NCBI GenBank assembly: GCA_945862035.1
Contig: CAMAXB010000187.1
Span: 1-6,115, forward strand
Origin: Opitutus sp. GAS368
Lineage (GTDB): Bacteria > Verrucomicrobiota > Verrucomicrobiia > Opitutales > Opitutaceae
Direction of reading: 5' to 3'
DNA length: 6,115 bases
Both the position numbers and the translations under genes were made by a program. Positions 1 through 6,115 of the stretch are shown one piece after another. The notes beneath the pieces are model-generated. The model did not search any database and was not told the DNA's origin. It was given only the letters and a program-made list of their open reading frames with translations. Each line of letters opens with the position of its first letter. Position 1 is the stretch's first letter.

Positions 1-20
1 GCCCGGCGCAATCGCCGGGC
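1..20 (-). terminator. Hairpin downstream of idh, probable terminator
   Basis: A perfect inverted repeat has 8-bp arms (GCCCGGCG at 1-8 and CGCCGGGC at 13-20) around a 4-base CAAT loop. It begins 59 bases beyond the stop codon of the minus-strand isocitrate dehydrogenase gene, where an intrinsic terminator would be expected. A U-tract for minus-strand transcription would lie to the left of base 1, outside the window, so it cannot be checked. The hairpin could also serve a convergent gene beyond the left edge. The pairing is seen directly; its role is inferred. Confidence 0.6.
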
Positions 21-79
21 CCGACCATAAGTCCCATCCGCCCCATCCGTCCCCTCGGTCCTATCTCCGACTCGACCGC

Positions 80-2308
80 CTACACCGCCGCCAGAATCGC
101 GTTCAGCGTCGCGCTTGGGCGCAGCGCCGCCGACGCCTTGGCGTCGTCCGGCTGGTAGTAACCGCCGATGTCGGTGGGCTTGCCCTGCACCGCAACCATC
201 TCGGCTACGATCTGCTTTTCCGCCGCGACCAGCTGGGCCGCGATTGGGGTGAAGATCCGCTTGAGCTCGGCGTCGGCGCCTTGCGTCGCGAGGGCCTGGG
301 CCCAGTAGAGCGCGAGGTAGAAATGGCTGCCCCGGTTGTCGATGCCGGCGCCGACCTTGCGGGCGGGCGACTTGTCGTACTCGAGGAACTTGCCGTTGGC
401 CTCGTCGAGCGTGTCGGCGAGGACCTTAGCCTTCGCGTGCTTGAAGACTAGGCTGAGGTGCTCGAAGGACGCGGCGAGGGCGAAGAATTCGCCGAGCGAA
501 TCCCAGCGGAGAAAATTCTCCTCCACGAATTGTTGCACATGCTTCGGCGCCGAGCCGCCCGCGCCCGTCTCGAACAGGCCGCCGCCATTCATCAGCGGGA
601 CGATCGAGAGCATCTTGGCACTCGTGCCGACTTCGAGGATGGGGAAGAGGTCCGTCAGGTAATCGCGGAGCACATTGCCCGTGACCGAGATCGTGTCGTG
701 GCCGGCCTTGAGGCGGACCAGCGTGGCCTCGCACGCTGCAGCCGGAGCCATGATCTGGAGGTTGAGCCCCTGCGTGTTGTGCTGGGCCAGGTAGGTCTTC
801 ACCTTGGCGATGATCTGGGCGTCGTGGGCGCGCTTGGCATCCAGCCAGAAGATCGCGGGCGTGTTGGACAGGCGTGCGCGATTCACCGCGAGCTTCACCC
901 AGTCCTGGATCGGGGCGTCCTTCGTCTGGCAGGCCCGCCAGATGTCGCCCTCGGCCACGGCGTGCTCGAGCAGCACCTTGCCGGAGGAGTCGGTCACGCG
1001 AACCGTCCCCGGAGCGTGGATCTGGAAGGTCTTGTTGTGCGAACCGTACTCCTCGGCGGCCTGGGCCATGAGGCCGACATTGGGCACGGAGCCCATCGTC
1101 TTCGGGTCGAACGCGCCGTGCTTTTTGCAGAAGTCGATCGTGGTCTGGTAGACCCCCGCGTAGCTGCTGTCGGGGATGACGCAGAGCGTGTCCTGCGCCT
1201 TGCCCTGCGCATTCCACATCTGGCCCGACGTGCGGATCATGGCCGGCATGGAGGCGTCAACAATGACGTCGCTCGGGACGTGGAGATTGGTGATGCCCTT
1301 GTCGGAGTTGACCATCGCGAGGCCCGGTCCGCTGGCGTAGGTGGCGGCGATATCGGCCTCGATCGCGGCCTTCTGGTCTGCGGGGAGGGTAGTGATCTTG
1401 GCCAGGAGGTCGCCGAATCCATTGTTCAAATCGACCTTGAGCGCGGCGAGCGTCGTGGCGTGCTTGGCGAGCAGGTCCTTGAAGAAGACCCGGACGAAGT
1501 GACCGAAGATGATCGGGTCGGAGACCTTCATCATCGTGGCCTTGAGGTGGACCGAGAAGAGCACGCCGTCGGCCTTGGCCGCGGCGATCTGCTGCTCGAT
1601 GAAGGCGACAAGCGCCCGCTTGCTCATGACGGTTGCGTCGAGGATCTCGCCGGCCTTGAGCGGGGTCTTCTCCTTCAGGACCTTGGTCGAGCCGTCCGCG
1701 CCGACCCACTCGATCTTGACGGTGGTCTCGGCGGCGACGGTGAGGGACTTCTCATTCGAGAAGAAGTCGTCCTTGCCCATGGTCCCCACGCGCGTCGTGG
1801 AGGCCGGCGACCAGGCGCCCATGGAGTGGGGGTGCTTCTTCGCGTAATCCTTGACCGCCTTGGGAGCGCGCCGGTCGGAATTGCCCTCGCGGAGCACGGG
1901 ATTGACCGCGCTGCCCATGACCTTGGCGTAGCGGACCCGGGCGTCCTTTTCGGCGTCGGTGGTGGGATTCTCCGGGAAATCGGGGATCTTGCAGCCCTTG
2001 GTCTGGAGCTCGGCGATTGCCGCCTTGAGCTGGGGCACGGAGGCGCTGATGTTGGGCAATTTGATGATGTTGGCCTCGGCCTTAAGTGTCAGAGCGCCGA
2101 GCTCGGCGAGGTGGTCACCCACGCGCTGCGACTCGGTCAGGAGCTCGGGAAACTGGGCCAGAATGCGGCCCGCGAGCGAGATGTCCCGGGTCTCCACCGC
2201 GATCCCGGAGTGCTTGGTGAATGCCTGCACGATCGGCAAAAGCGAGTACGTCGCCAGCGCCGGGGCTTCGTCAGTCTTGGTGTAGATGATGGTGGGATTA
2301 GCAGGCAT
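80..2308 (-). CDS. icd: Isocitrate dehydrogenase (NADP+), monomeric type
   Basis: This enzyme oxidatively decarboxylates isocitrate to 2-oxoglutarate, making NADPH, in the cytoplasmic TCA cycle (EC 1.1.1.42). The 742 residues match the usual length of the monomeric family (about 740), which is unrelated in size to the roughly 45-kDa dimeric enzymes. Family blocks are intact. The isocitrate-binding segment SAVNPVLREGNSDRR has S133, N136, R140 and R146. K256 lies in HLKATMMKVSDP, and Y421 is present. The metal-binding acids are D351 (VDASMPAMIR) and D549 and D553 in RDYLTD. The NADP-contacting residues are H590, R601 and R650. These sit one residue later than the Azotobacter vinelandii positions as I remember them. 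The ATG at 2308 opens directly into the conserved N-terminus (IIYTKTDEAP) and the stop is TAG at 80-82. No Shine-Dalgarno precedes the start. The gene is transcribed divergently from the M20 peptidase gene. The symbol is also written idh or icd2. No damage or odd composition was seen. Confidence 0.97.
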   Translation of the reverse strand: MPANPTIIYTKTDEAPALATYSLLPIVQAFTKHSGIAVETRDISLAGRILAQFPELLTESQRVGDHLAELGALTLKAEANIIKLPNISASVPQLKAAIAELQTKGCKIPDFPENPTTDAEKDARVRYAKVMGSAVNPVLREGNSDRRAPKAVKDYAKKHPHSMGAWSPASTTRVGTMGKDDFFSNEKSLTVAAETTVKIEWVGADGSTKVLKEKTPLKAGEILDATVMSKRALVAFIEQQIAAAKADGVLFSVHLKATMMKVSDPIIFGHFVRVFFKDLLAKHATTLAALKVDLNNGFGDLLAKITTLPADQKAAIEADIAATYASGPGLAMVNSDKGITNLHVPSDVIVDASMPAMIRTSGQMWNAQGKAQDTLCVIPDSSYAGVYQTTIDFCKKHGAFDPKTMGSVPNVGLMAQAAEEYGSHNKTFQIHAPGTVRVTDSSGKVLLEHAVAEGDIWRACQTKDAPIQDWVKLAVNRARLSNTPAIFWLDAKRAHDAQIIAKVKTYLAQHNTQGLNLQIMAPAAACEATLVRLKAGHDTISVTGNVLRDYLTDLFPILEVGTSAKMLSIVPLMNGGGLFETGAGGSAPKHVQQFVEENFLRWDSLGEFFALAASFEHLSLVFKHAKAKVLADTLDEANGKFLEYDKSPARKVGAGIDNRGSHFYLALYWAQALATQGADAELKRIFTPIAAQLVAAEKQIVAEMVAVQGKPTDIGGYYQPDDAKASAALRPSATLNAILAAV

Positions 2309-2346
2309 GGTGATGAGAGGGTCGGAAGGTAAGCCGGTTACTCAAG

Positions 2347-2368
2347 TTGACCGGGGCCGGACGGTCAA
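2347..2368. promoter_or_regulatory. Inverted repeat in the divergent region, candidate operator
   Basis: TTGACCG (2347-2353) and its exact reverse complement CGGTCAA (2362-2368) are separated by 8 bases. The element lies 39-60 bases upstream of the idh start and about 145 bases upstream of the M20 peptidase start, so it is better placed to control idh. Each arm begins with TTGACC, which resembles a -35 hexamer on either strand, but I found no good -10 hexamer at 16-18 bases on either side. It could be a dimeric repressor or activator site or simply chance: a 7-bp repeat with free spacing is not very rare in 205 bases. Confidence 0.3.
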
Positions 2369-2478
2369 AAGCAATTACGGCCCCGCCGGGGGATTCGCGG
2401 TGAGGCGGCTACTCGATTAGAACGGAGATTGGCGCTCATTCCGCTCCTTTGCATTTTGCCTCGGCCCGCATCCGCTGC

Positions 2479-2507
2479 TTGCCCGCGTCGGGTGGGCTTT
2501 CCATAAA
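2479..2507 (+). promoter_or_regulatory. Candidate sigma-70-type promoter giving a leaderless mRNA
   Basis: TTGCCC (2479-2484) and CATAAA (2502-2507) are separated by exactly 17 bases. Each matches four of six consensus positions (TTGACA, TATAAT). Transcription normally starts about 7 bases after the -10 element, which here falls at base 2514, the A of the M20 peptidase ATG. The mRNA would then have no 5' leader, which fits the absence of a Shine-Dalgarno sequence before this gene. The hexamers and spacing are seen directly; promoter activity and the start site are inferred. Confidence 0.35.
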
Positions 2508-2513
2508 ACCGAT

Positions 2514-3794
2514 ATGCGTCTCTCCCTCCCTCGAACCCCGTTCACCCTCTCCCGCGCCCTCACAACCCTCGGCTTGGCCGTGGCGCTCTTTTCGCCGGCG
2601 GCCCTCGCGGTCGGCGATCCGGCGGTCCTGATCAATGAACCGACGATCAAGGCCGCGCTCGACGCCGCCAAGCGGAACGAGCCTTGGACGCTCGAGGAGC
2701 AGATCCGCATCAACGAGATCCCGGCGCCGCCCTTCAAGGAGGAGGTCCGCGCCCGTGAGATGGAGCGCCTCTTCAAGGAACTCGGCCTGAAGGACGTCCG
2801 CATCGACAAGGAGGGCAATGTGATCGGCGTCCGTCCCGGCGAGAAGCCCGCGCCCAACGTCGTGATCTCCGCCCATCTCGACACCGTGTTTCCCGAGGGC
2901 ACGGATGTGACCGTGAAGCGCGAGGGCAACATCCTGCGCGCGCCCGGCATCGTGGACGACACCCGCGGCCTCGCGGCCCTCCTCAACATCATCCGCTCCC
3001 TCGACGAGGGCAAGGTCCGCACCGCGGGCACGATCACCTTCGTCGGCACAGTCGGCGAGGAAGGCCTCGGCGATCTGCGCGGAGTGAAGGCGCTCTTTCG
3101 CGACACGCTGAAGGACCAGATCGACTTCTTCATCTCCATCGACGGCACCAGCATCAATCGCGTCACGAGCGCGGGCGTCGGCAGCTACCGTTACCGCGTG
3201 ACTTTCAAGGGCACGGGCGGCCACAGCTACGGCGCGTTCGGCCTTGCCAATCCGATTCATGCCCTCGGGCGCGCGATCGACGGCATCGCGGAGATTCAGG
3301 TGCCACGCCAGCCCAAGACGACCTTCAATGTCGGCCGCATTGGCGGCGGCACTTCGGTCAACTCCATCGCCTTTGAGGCCTGGATGGAGGTCGACATGCG
3401 TTCCGAGACCATGGTCGCCCTCGAGGCGGTCAAGGAGCAGTTCATGACCTCGGTCAACTCCGCGGTCGAAGCGGAGAACAAGCGCTGGGGTGGCCGCGGC
3501 AACTTGAGCGTTGAGCTTGAGCTGGTCGGCCTCCGCCCGGCGGGCGAGACGTCCCAGCAGTCGCCGATCATCAAGGCCACCAACGCCGCCGTCGTCGCGT
3601 TGGGCCTCCAGCCGATCCATAGCGCCGGGTCGACCGATTCTAATGTGCCGATGAATCTCGGCGTGCCCGCCGTCACGATTGGCGGGGGCGGTTCCGGCTT
3701 CGGCGCCCATGCCCTTGACGAATACTTCGACTCGACCGATTCCCACCTCGGTCCGCAGATGGCGATCCTGCTGCTGGCGGCCCTGACGAAGTAG
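2514..3794 (+). CDS. Secreted M20-family metallopeptidase
   Basis: This is a zinc-dependent exopeptidase or amidohydrolase of the M20/M25/M40 family, probably acting on peptides outside the cytoplasm; its exact substrate cannot be read from sequence. Residues 1-32 form a signal peptide: basic R2, R7 and R14, a hydrophobic stretch at about 17-31, and an A-L-A cleavage site ending at A32. Metal-site motifs appear in family order: HLDT (H121, D123), the GIVDD bridging aspartate (D148 or D149), the catalytic glutamate pair E182/E183 in VGEEG, D210 in SIDGT, and H399 in GAHALDEY. The lid (dimerisation) domain spans about 220-335 and includes GGHS (H237) and N283 of the GGTSVNSI block. The length of 426 residues is normal for the family with a signal peptide. 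The ATG gives a complete signal sequence and has no Shine-Dalgarno. The closest style is peptidase T-like or acetylornithine deacetylase-like M20 proteins. It is divergent from idh, and a hairpin follows its TAG stop. Confidence 0.93.
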   Translation: MRLSLPRTPFTLSRALTTLGLAVALFSPAALAVGDPAVLINEPTIKAALDAAKRNEPWTLEEQIRINEIPAPPFKEEVRAREMERLFKELGLKDVRIDKEGNVIGVRPGEKPAPNVVISAHLDTVFPEGTDVTVKREGNILRAPGIVDDTRGLAALLNIIRSLDEGKVRTAGTITFVGTVGEEGLGDLRGVKALFRDTLKDQIDFFISIDGTSINRVTSAGVGSYRYRVTFKGTGGHSYGAFGLANPIHALGRAIDGIAEIQVPRQPKTTFNVGRIGGGTSVNSIAFEAWMEVDMRSETMVALEAVKEQFMTSVNSAVEAENKRWGGRGNLSVELELVGLRPAGETSQQSPIIKATNAAVVALGLQPIHSAGSTDSNVPMNLGVPAVTIGGGGSGFGAHALDEYFDSTDSHLGPQMAILLLAALTK

Positions 3795-3811
3795 GCTTCC
3801 ACCGATTTGCC

Positions 3812-3837
3812 CAGCCGGGGTCCCCCGACCCCGGCTG
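3812..3837 (+). terminator. GC-rich hairpin after the M20 peptidase gene
   Basis: Perfect 11-bp arms (CAGCCGGGGTC at 3812-3822 and GACCCCGGCTG at 3827-3837) enclose a CCCC loop, 17 bases after the M20 stop codon. Position and stability fit a transcription terminator. No T-run follows on the plus strand (the next bases are CGGCCCAAGG), so it is not a textbook intrinsic terminator. It may work as a U-less hairpin, act with Rho, or protect the mRNA 3' end. Confidence 0.55.
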
Positions 3838-4025
3838 CGGCCCAAGGTCAGGTCGACCCCGAGGCCCCGCCGGCCGGAGTGCGAGGCACTGGACCGTCCG
3901 TTCCGTGGGGGGCGGAGGCGCCCTTTGATGGGGTGAAACGGGGAAAGATTCGCCAGAGGATGGTACTTGGGAAGAAACTCACCCGTCCGGCCGTCATTCC
4001 GGCAGGCCGCAGTAACATTTCCGTC

Positions 4026-4041
4026 GGGCATGCGTCTTGCA
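4026..4041 (+). promoter_or_regulatory. Candidate sigma-54 (RpoN) -24/-12 promoter
   Basis: The 16 bases GGGCATGCGTCTTGCA fit the sigma-54 consensus TGGCAY-R-N4-TTGCW at every position but the first (G instead of T). The diagnostic GG (4027-4028) and GC (4039-4040) are exactly 10 bases apart. The predicted start is about 12 bases after the GC, near 4052, giving a leader of about 43 bases before the TPR-metallopeptidase ATG at 4095. Sigma-54 promoters need an upstream-bound AAA+ activator. Small inverted repeats exist upstream, but none is recognisable as such a site. The motif is seen directly; function is inferred. Confidence 0.45.
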
Positions 4042-4094
4042 GGAAGAAGCAGCGAGTCGCTTGAAATAATCCCCCCATCAGCCCACCGTTCCGC

Positions 4095-6115
4095 ATGTCG
4101 GTCACCCCTGAGGTTCCACGCGCTGGTTTCGTGTCCGCGTGGATCCGTCGTCCCCAGTTGCTGGCCGCGGCCTGTTGGGCGTTGCTCGCCGGTCCGGCCG
4201 TGACGCATGCGGCCGACATCGCCTCGGCCTGGGCCCAGCTCCGTCAGGGCGAGTACGAGGAGGTGATCGATGAGGCGCTCGCCGTGATCGACGATCCGGC
4301 CACGCCGGCCGAATGGCACCTGCTGCTCGCCGAAGCCCTGTTCACGGTGGGTCGCTACGCCGACGCGGAGTCGGCCGCGGTCCGCGGGCTCGCGCGCGAG
4401 CCCGGCAGCATCCGTCTGCGTTGGGTGGCTCGCGGCGCCGCGCTGGCCCAGGGCCGGAAGACTCAGGCGGAGCAATGGCTCACCCAAATTGGGTCGACCG
4501 TGCGCTCCCAGCCGTGGATGTACCGTAACCCGGAGAACCTGATCATTTTCGGCCGCGCGGCGCTGGAACTGGGCTCCGATCCCAAGGAGGTCCTCGATCG
4601 GATCTACTCCCCCTTAGCTCAGGCCAATCCCGAATTGCGCGATGTCTACCTCGCCAAGGGTGAGCTCGCGCTGAGCAAACATGATTTCGCGCTCGCCGCC
4701 ACCACCTTTCAGGAGGGGATCAAGCAGATCCCGGATGACGCGGATCTCCACTATGGCTTGGCGCGGGCGTATGAGAACGGCGATCGCGGCGCCATGATCG
4801 AGGCCCTGCAGGCCGCCCTCAAGATCAACGAGCGGCATGTTCCGAGTCTCATCCTGCTCGCCGATCACCGCATCGTGGCCGAGCAGTACGGCGAGGCCGA
4901 GGACGCATTGTCCGAGGTTCGCTCTGTCAATCCGGCCAGCCCCGAGGCCTGGGCCTACTACGCCGCCGTTGCGCACCTGCGCAACCAGGCCGCAGGCGAG
5001 CGGGCCTCACGCACGGAAGCGCTCAAGGTCTGGGAGGAAAACCCCCTCGTCGATCACACCATCGGTCGCGTGCTCTCGCAGAAGTATCGCTTCGCCGAGG
5101 GCGCCGCCTACCAGCGGAGCGCACTTGCCTTCGACGAGGACTACCTGCCGGCCAAGGCCCAACTCGCGTCCGATCTGCTCCGCCTCGGCGAGTCGACCGA
5201 GGGCTGGATGCTCGCGCAGGAAGTCAGCATCCGCGACGAGTTCAATGTGGAGGCCTTCAACCTCGTTGCGCTGCAGGAGACGATGCAGAAGTACACGACC
5301 CTCACCAGTGGCGACTTCATCGTCCGCATGACCAGCCGCGAGGCCGCCGTCTACGGCCCGCGCGTCATGGCCCTGCTGACACGCGCCCAACGCCAGCTTT
5401 CAGAGAAATACGGTTTCCAGCCGGTCAGGCCGACCACGGTCGAGATCTTCGCCGACCAGCGCGACTTTGCCGTGCGAACCTTTGGCGTTCCGGACGTGCC
5501 CGGCTACCTCGGCGTTTGCTTCGGCCGCGTCGTCACCGCCAACAGCCCGGCCGTCAATGTCGGCTCACCCGTCAACTGGGAATCCGTCCTCTGGCACGAG
5601 TTCTGCCACGTCATCACCTTGCAGATGACCGGTAACAAGATGCCGCGCTGGCTGAGCGAGGGCATTTCCGTTTATGAGGAGCGCCAGGCCAATCCGGCCT
5701 GGGGCGACCTGCTGAGCCCGCAGTATCGTGACCTCATTCTCAAGGGGCGGATGACGCCTGTCTCAGAGCTCAGCTCGGCGTTTCTCGCGCCGCCCTCGCC
5801 GCAGGCGCTGCAGTTCGCGTATTACCAGTCATCCCTCGTGGTCGAGTACATTATCGAGAAACACGGCCTGGAGTCGCTGAAGGCGATTCTTCGCGCCGTG
5901 GGCATTGGCATGGACATCAATGCGGCAATCGCCACGAACACGACCTCGATGGCCAATGTGGAGCGGGAGTTCACCGCCTTCGCCCGCGAGCGCGCCGAGG
6001 GCCTGGGCCGGGGGCTGGACTGGACGTCCCCGCCGGAGTCCTTGGTGAAGTCGGGGGACGAGGAAGAGTTCTCCCTCTGGGCCATGGAGAATGCCTACAA
6101 CTATTATGCGCTGAT
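4095..6115 (+). CDS. Exported TPR protein with peptidase MA-like domain (3' end cut off)
   Basis: The reading frame is open from the ATG at 4095 to the window edge (673 codons plus two bases); the C-terminus is missing. Residues 1-39 look like a signal peptide: R18/R19, a hydrophobic stretch at 21-36, and T-H-A before the mature AD. Residues about 41-400 are degenerate TPR-like helix pairs, for example GEYEEVIDEALAVI, GRYADAESAAVRGL, HDFALAATTFQEGIKQIPDD and EQYGEAEDALSEVRSVNP. A gluzincin-type domain of the peptidase MA-like group follows at about 405-635. It has the zinc motif HEFCH (H501, E502, H505) and WLSEG, whose E522 is the expected third ligand. All catalytic residues are present, so activity is plausible. 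Substrate and pathway are unknown; TPRs suggest a protein partner. An in-frame TGA at 4062 rules out an upstream ATG start, and no Shine-Dalgarno is seen. A GTG at 4131 is a less likely start. A sigma-54-like site lies 54 bases upstream. Confidence 0.9.
   Translation, partial: MSVTPEVPRAGFVSAWIRRPQLLAAACWALLAGPAVTHAADIASAWAQLRQGEYEEVIDEALAVIDDPATPAEWHLLLAEALFTVGRYADAESAAVRGLAREPGSIRLRWVARGAALAQGRKTQAEQWLTQIGSTVRSQPWMYRNPENLIIFGRAALELGSDPKEVLDRIYSPLAQANPELRDVYLAKGELALSKHDFALAATTFQEGIKQIPDDADLHYGLARAYENGDRGAMIEALQAALKINERHVPSLILLADHRIVAEQYGEAEDALSEVRSVNPASPEAWAYYAAVAHLRNQAAGERASRTEALKVWEENPLVDHTIGRVLSQKYRFAEGAAYQRSALAFDEDYLPAKAQLASDLLRLGESTEGWMLAQEVSIRDEFNVEAFNLVALQETMQKYTTLTSGDFIVRMTSREAAVYGPRVMALLTRAQRQLSEKYGFQPVRPTTVEIFADQRDFAVRTFGVPDVPGYLGVCFGRVVTANSPAVNVGSPVNWESVLWHEFCHVITLQMTGNKMPRWLSEGISVYEERQANPAWGDLLSPQYRDLILKGRMTPVSELSSAFLAPPSPQALQFAYYQSSLVVEYIIEKHGLESLKAILRAVGIGMDINAAIATNTTSMANVEREFTAFARERAEGLGRGLDWTSPPESLVKSGDEEEFSLWAMENAYNYYAL

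Larger units (their letters stand above)
3795..4094. other. 300-bp intergenic region without a convincing gene
   Basis: The gap between the M20 peptidase and the TPR-metallopeptidase genes holds the hairpin at 3812-3837 and the sigma-54-like site at 4026-4041. It also holds small inverted repeats: GGAC-C-GTCC at 3891-3899, CGGCC/GGCCG at 3988-3992 and 4005-4009, and AGCGA-G-TCGCT at 4051-4061. A purine-rich stretch lies at about 3929-3975. I compared it by eye with the hallmark motifs of cobalamin, TPP and fluoride riboswitches and saw no match. Short open frames cross it on both strands, but their translations show no recognisable motif or ribosome-binding site. Confidence 0.6.

Noticed and set aside
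33..49. Two copies of CCCATCCG nine bases apart downstream of idh
   Set aside because: The repeat is short, there are only two copies, and the stretch is C-rich. Nothing suggests function.
458..2332. A 624-codon open frame on the plus strand opposite the isocitrate dehydrogenase gene
   Set aside because: It is in exact complementary codon register with idh. In that register its stops would require TTA, CTA or TCA codons in idh, which are rare in GC-rich genes. Its translation is low-complexity, rich in R, G, D, E and L, with no recognisable domain, while idh is an unmistakable intact enzyme.
2371..2387. A GG-N10-GC sigma-54-like spacing on the minus strand upstream of idh
   Set aside because: Only the GG, GC and TTGCT elements fit. 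The -24 block reads CGGGGCC where TGGCACG is expected, a poor match in a GC-rich stretch where such spacing arises by chance.
3838..4025. Possible structured RNA or riboswitch in the intergenic gap
   Set aside because: Only short, weak or loosely spaced pairings were found, and no conserved riboswitch core was recognisable on either strand. A covariance-model search of this segment would settle it.
3795..4064. Open frame continuing for 89 codons after the TAG stop of the M20 peptidase, suggesting readthrough or a small gene starting at TTG 3807
   Set aside because: The peptidase already ends normally for its family. The extension runs through the hairpin, is rich in P, G, A and R, and shows no motif or ribosome-binding site. 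An open run of this length is not surprising at this GC content.
3848..4219. A 123-codon minus-strand open frame over the intergenic gap and the start of the TPR gene
   Set aside because: It overlaps the signal-peptide region of a well-supported gene. It has no Shine-Dalgarno and no recognisable domain, and appears to be a chance frame.
2436..4487. A 683-codon open frame on the minus strand crossing the M20 gene, the intergenic gap and the start of the TPR gene
   Set aside because: It is again in complementary register with both plus-strand genes, which share a frame. The translation is biased in composition and has no known motif. It would conflict with two well-supported genes.

Overview
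The window looks like ordinary chromosomal DNA from a GC-rich Gram-negative-type bacterium. It holds three protein-coding genes and no sign of mobile DNA, CRISPR, tRNA or rRNA. None of the three starts has a recognisable Shine-Dalgarno sequence. Together with the high GC, the monomeric isocitrate dehydrogenase and an exported TPR/metallopeptidase protein, this gives me an impression of Verrucomicrobiota, perhaps Opitutaceae. That placement is inference and not proven by anything in the window.

Layout. A perfect GC-rich hairpin (1-20) lies just beyond the 3' end of a minus-strand gene (80-2308) for a complete 742-residue monomeric NADP-dependent isocitrate dehydrogenase. A 205-bp divergent intergenic region (2309-2513) follows. 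It carries a 7+7 bp inverted repeat on the idh side and a possible promoter placed so that the plus-strand mRNA would begin at, or within a base of, the start codon. A complete plus-strand gene (2514-3794) encodes a secreted M20-family zinc peptidase of 426 residues. It is followed by an 11-bp perfect hairpin (3812-3837) and a 300-bp gap with no convincing gene. That gap holds a good match to a sigma-54 (-24/-12) promoter at 4026-4041. The third gene starts at 4095 and runs off the right edge (673 codons visible). It encodes an exported protein with N-terminal TPR-like helical repeats and a gluzincin (peptidase MA-like) HExxH domain.

How the genes relate. Isocitrate dehydrogenase is cytoplasmic TCA-cycle metabolism, transcribed away from the other two. 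The two plus-strand genes both encode exported predicted metallohydrolases, but the hairpin and candidate promoter between them suggest separate transcription. I found no convincing new multi-gene system. The items most worth a second look are the sigma-54-like site, the possible leaderless promoter, and the uncharacterised TPR-metallopeptidase.
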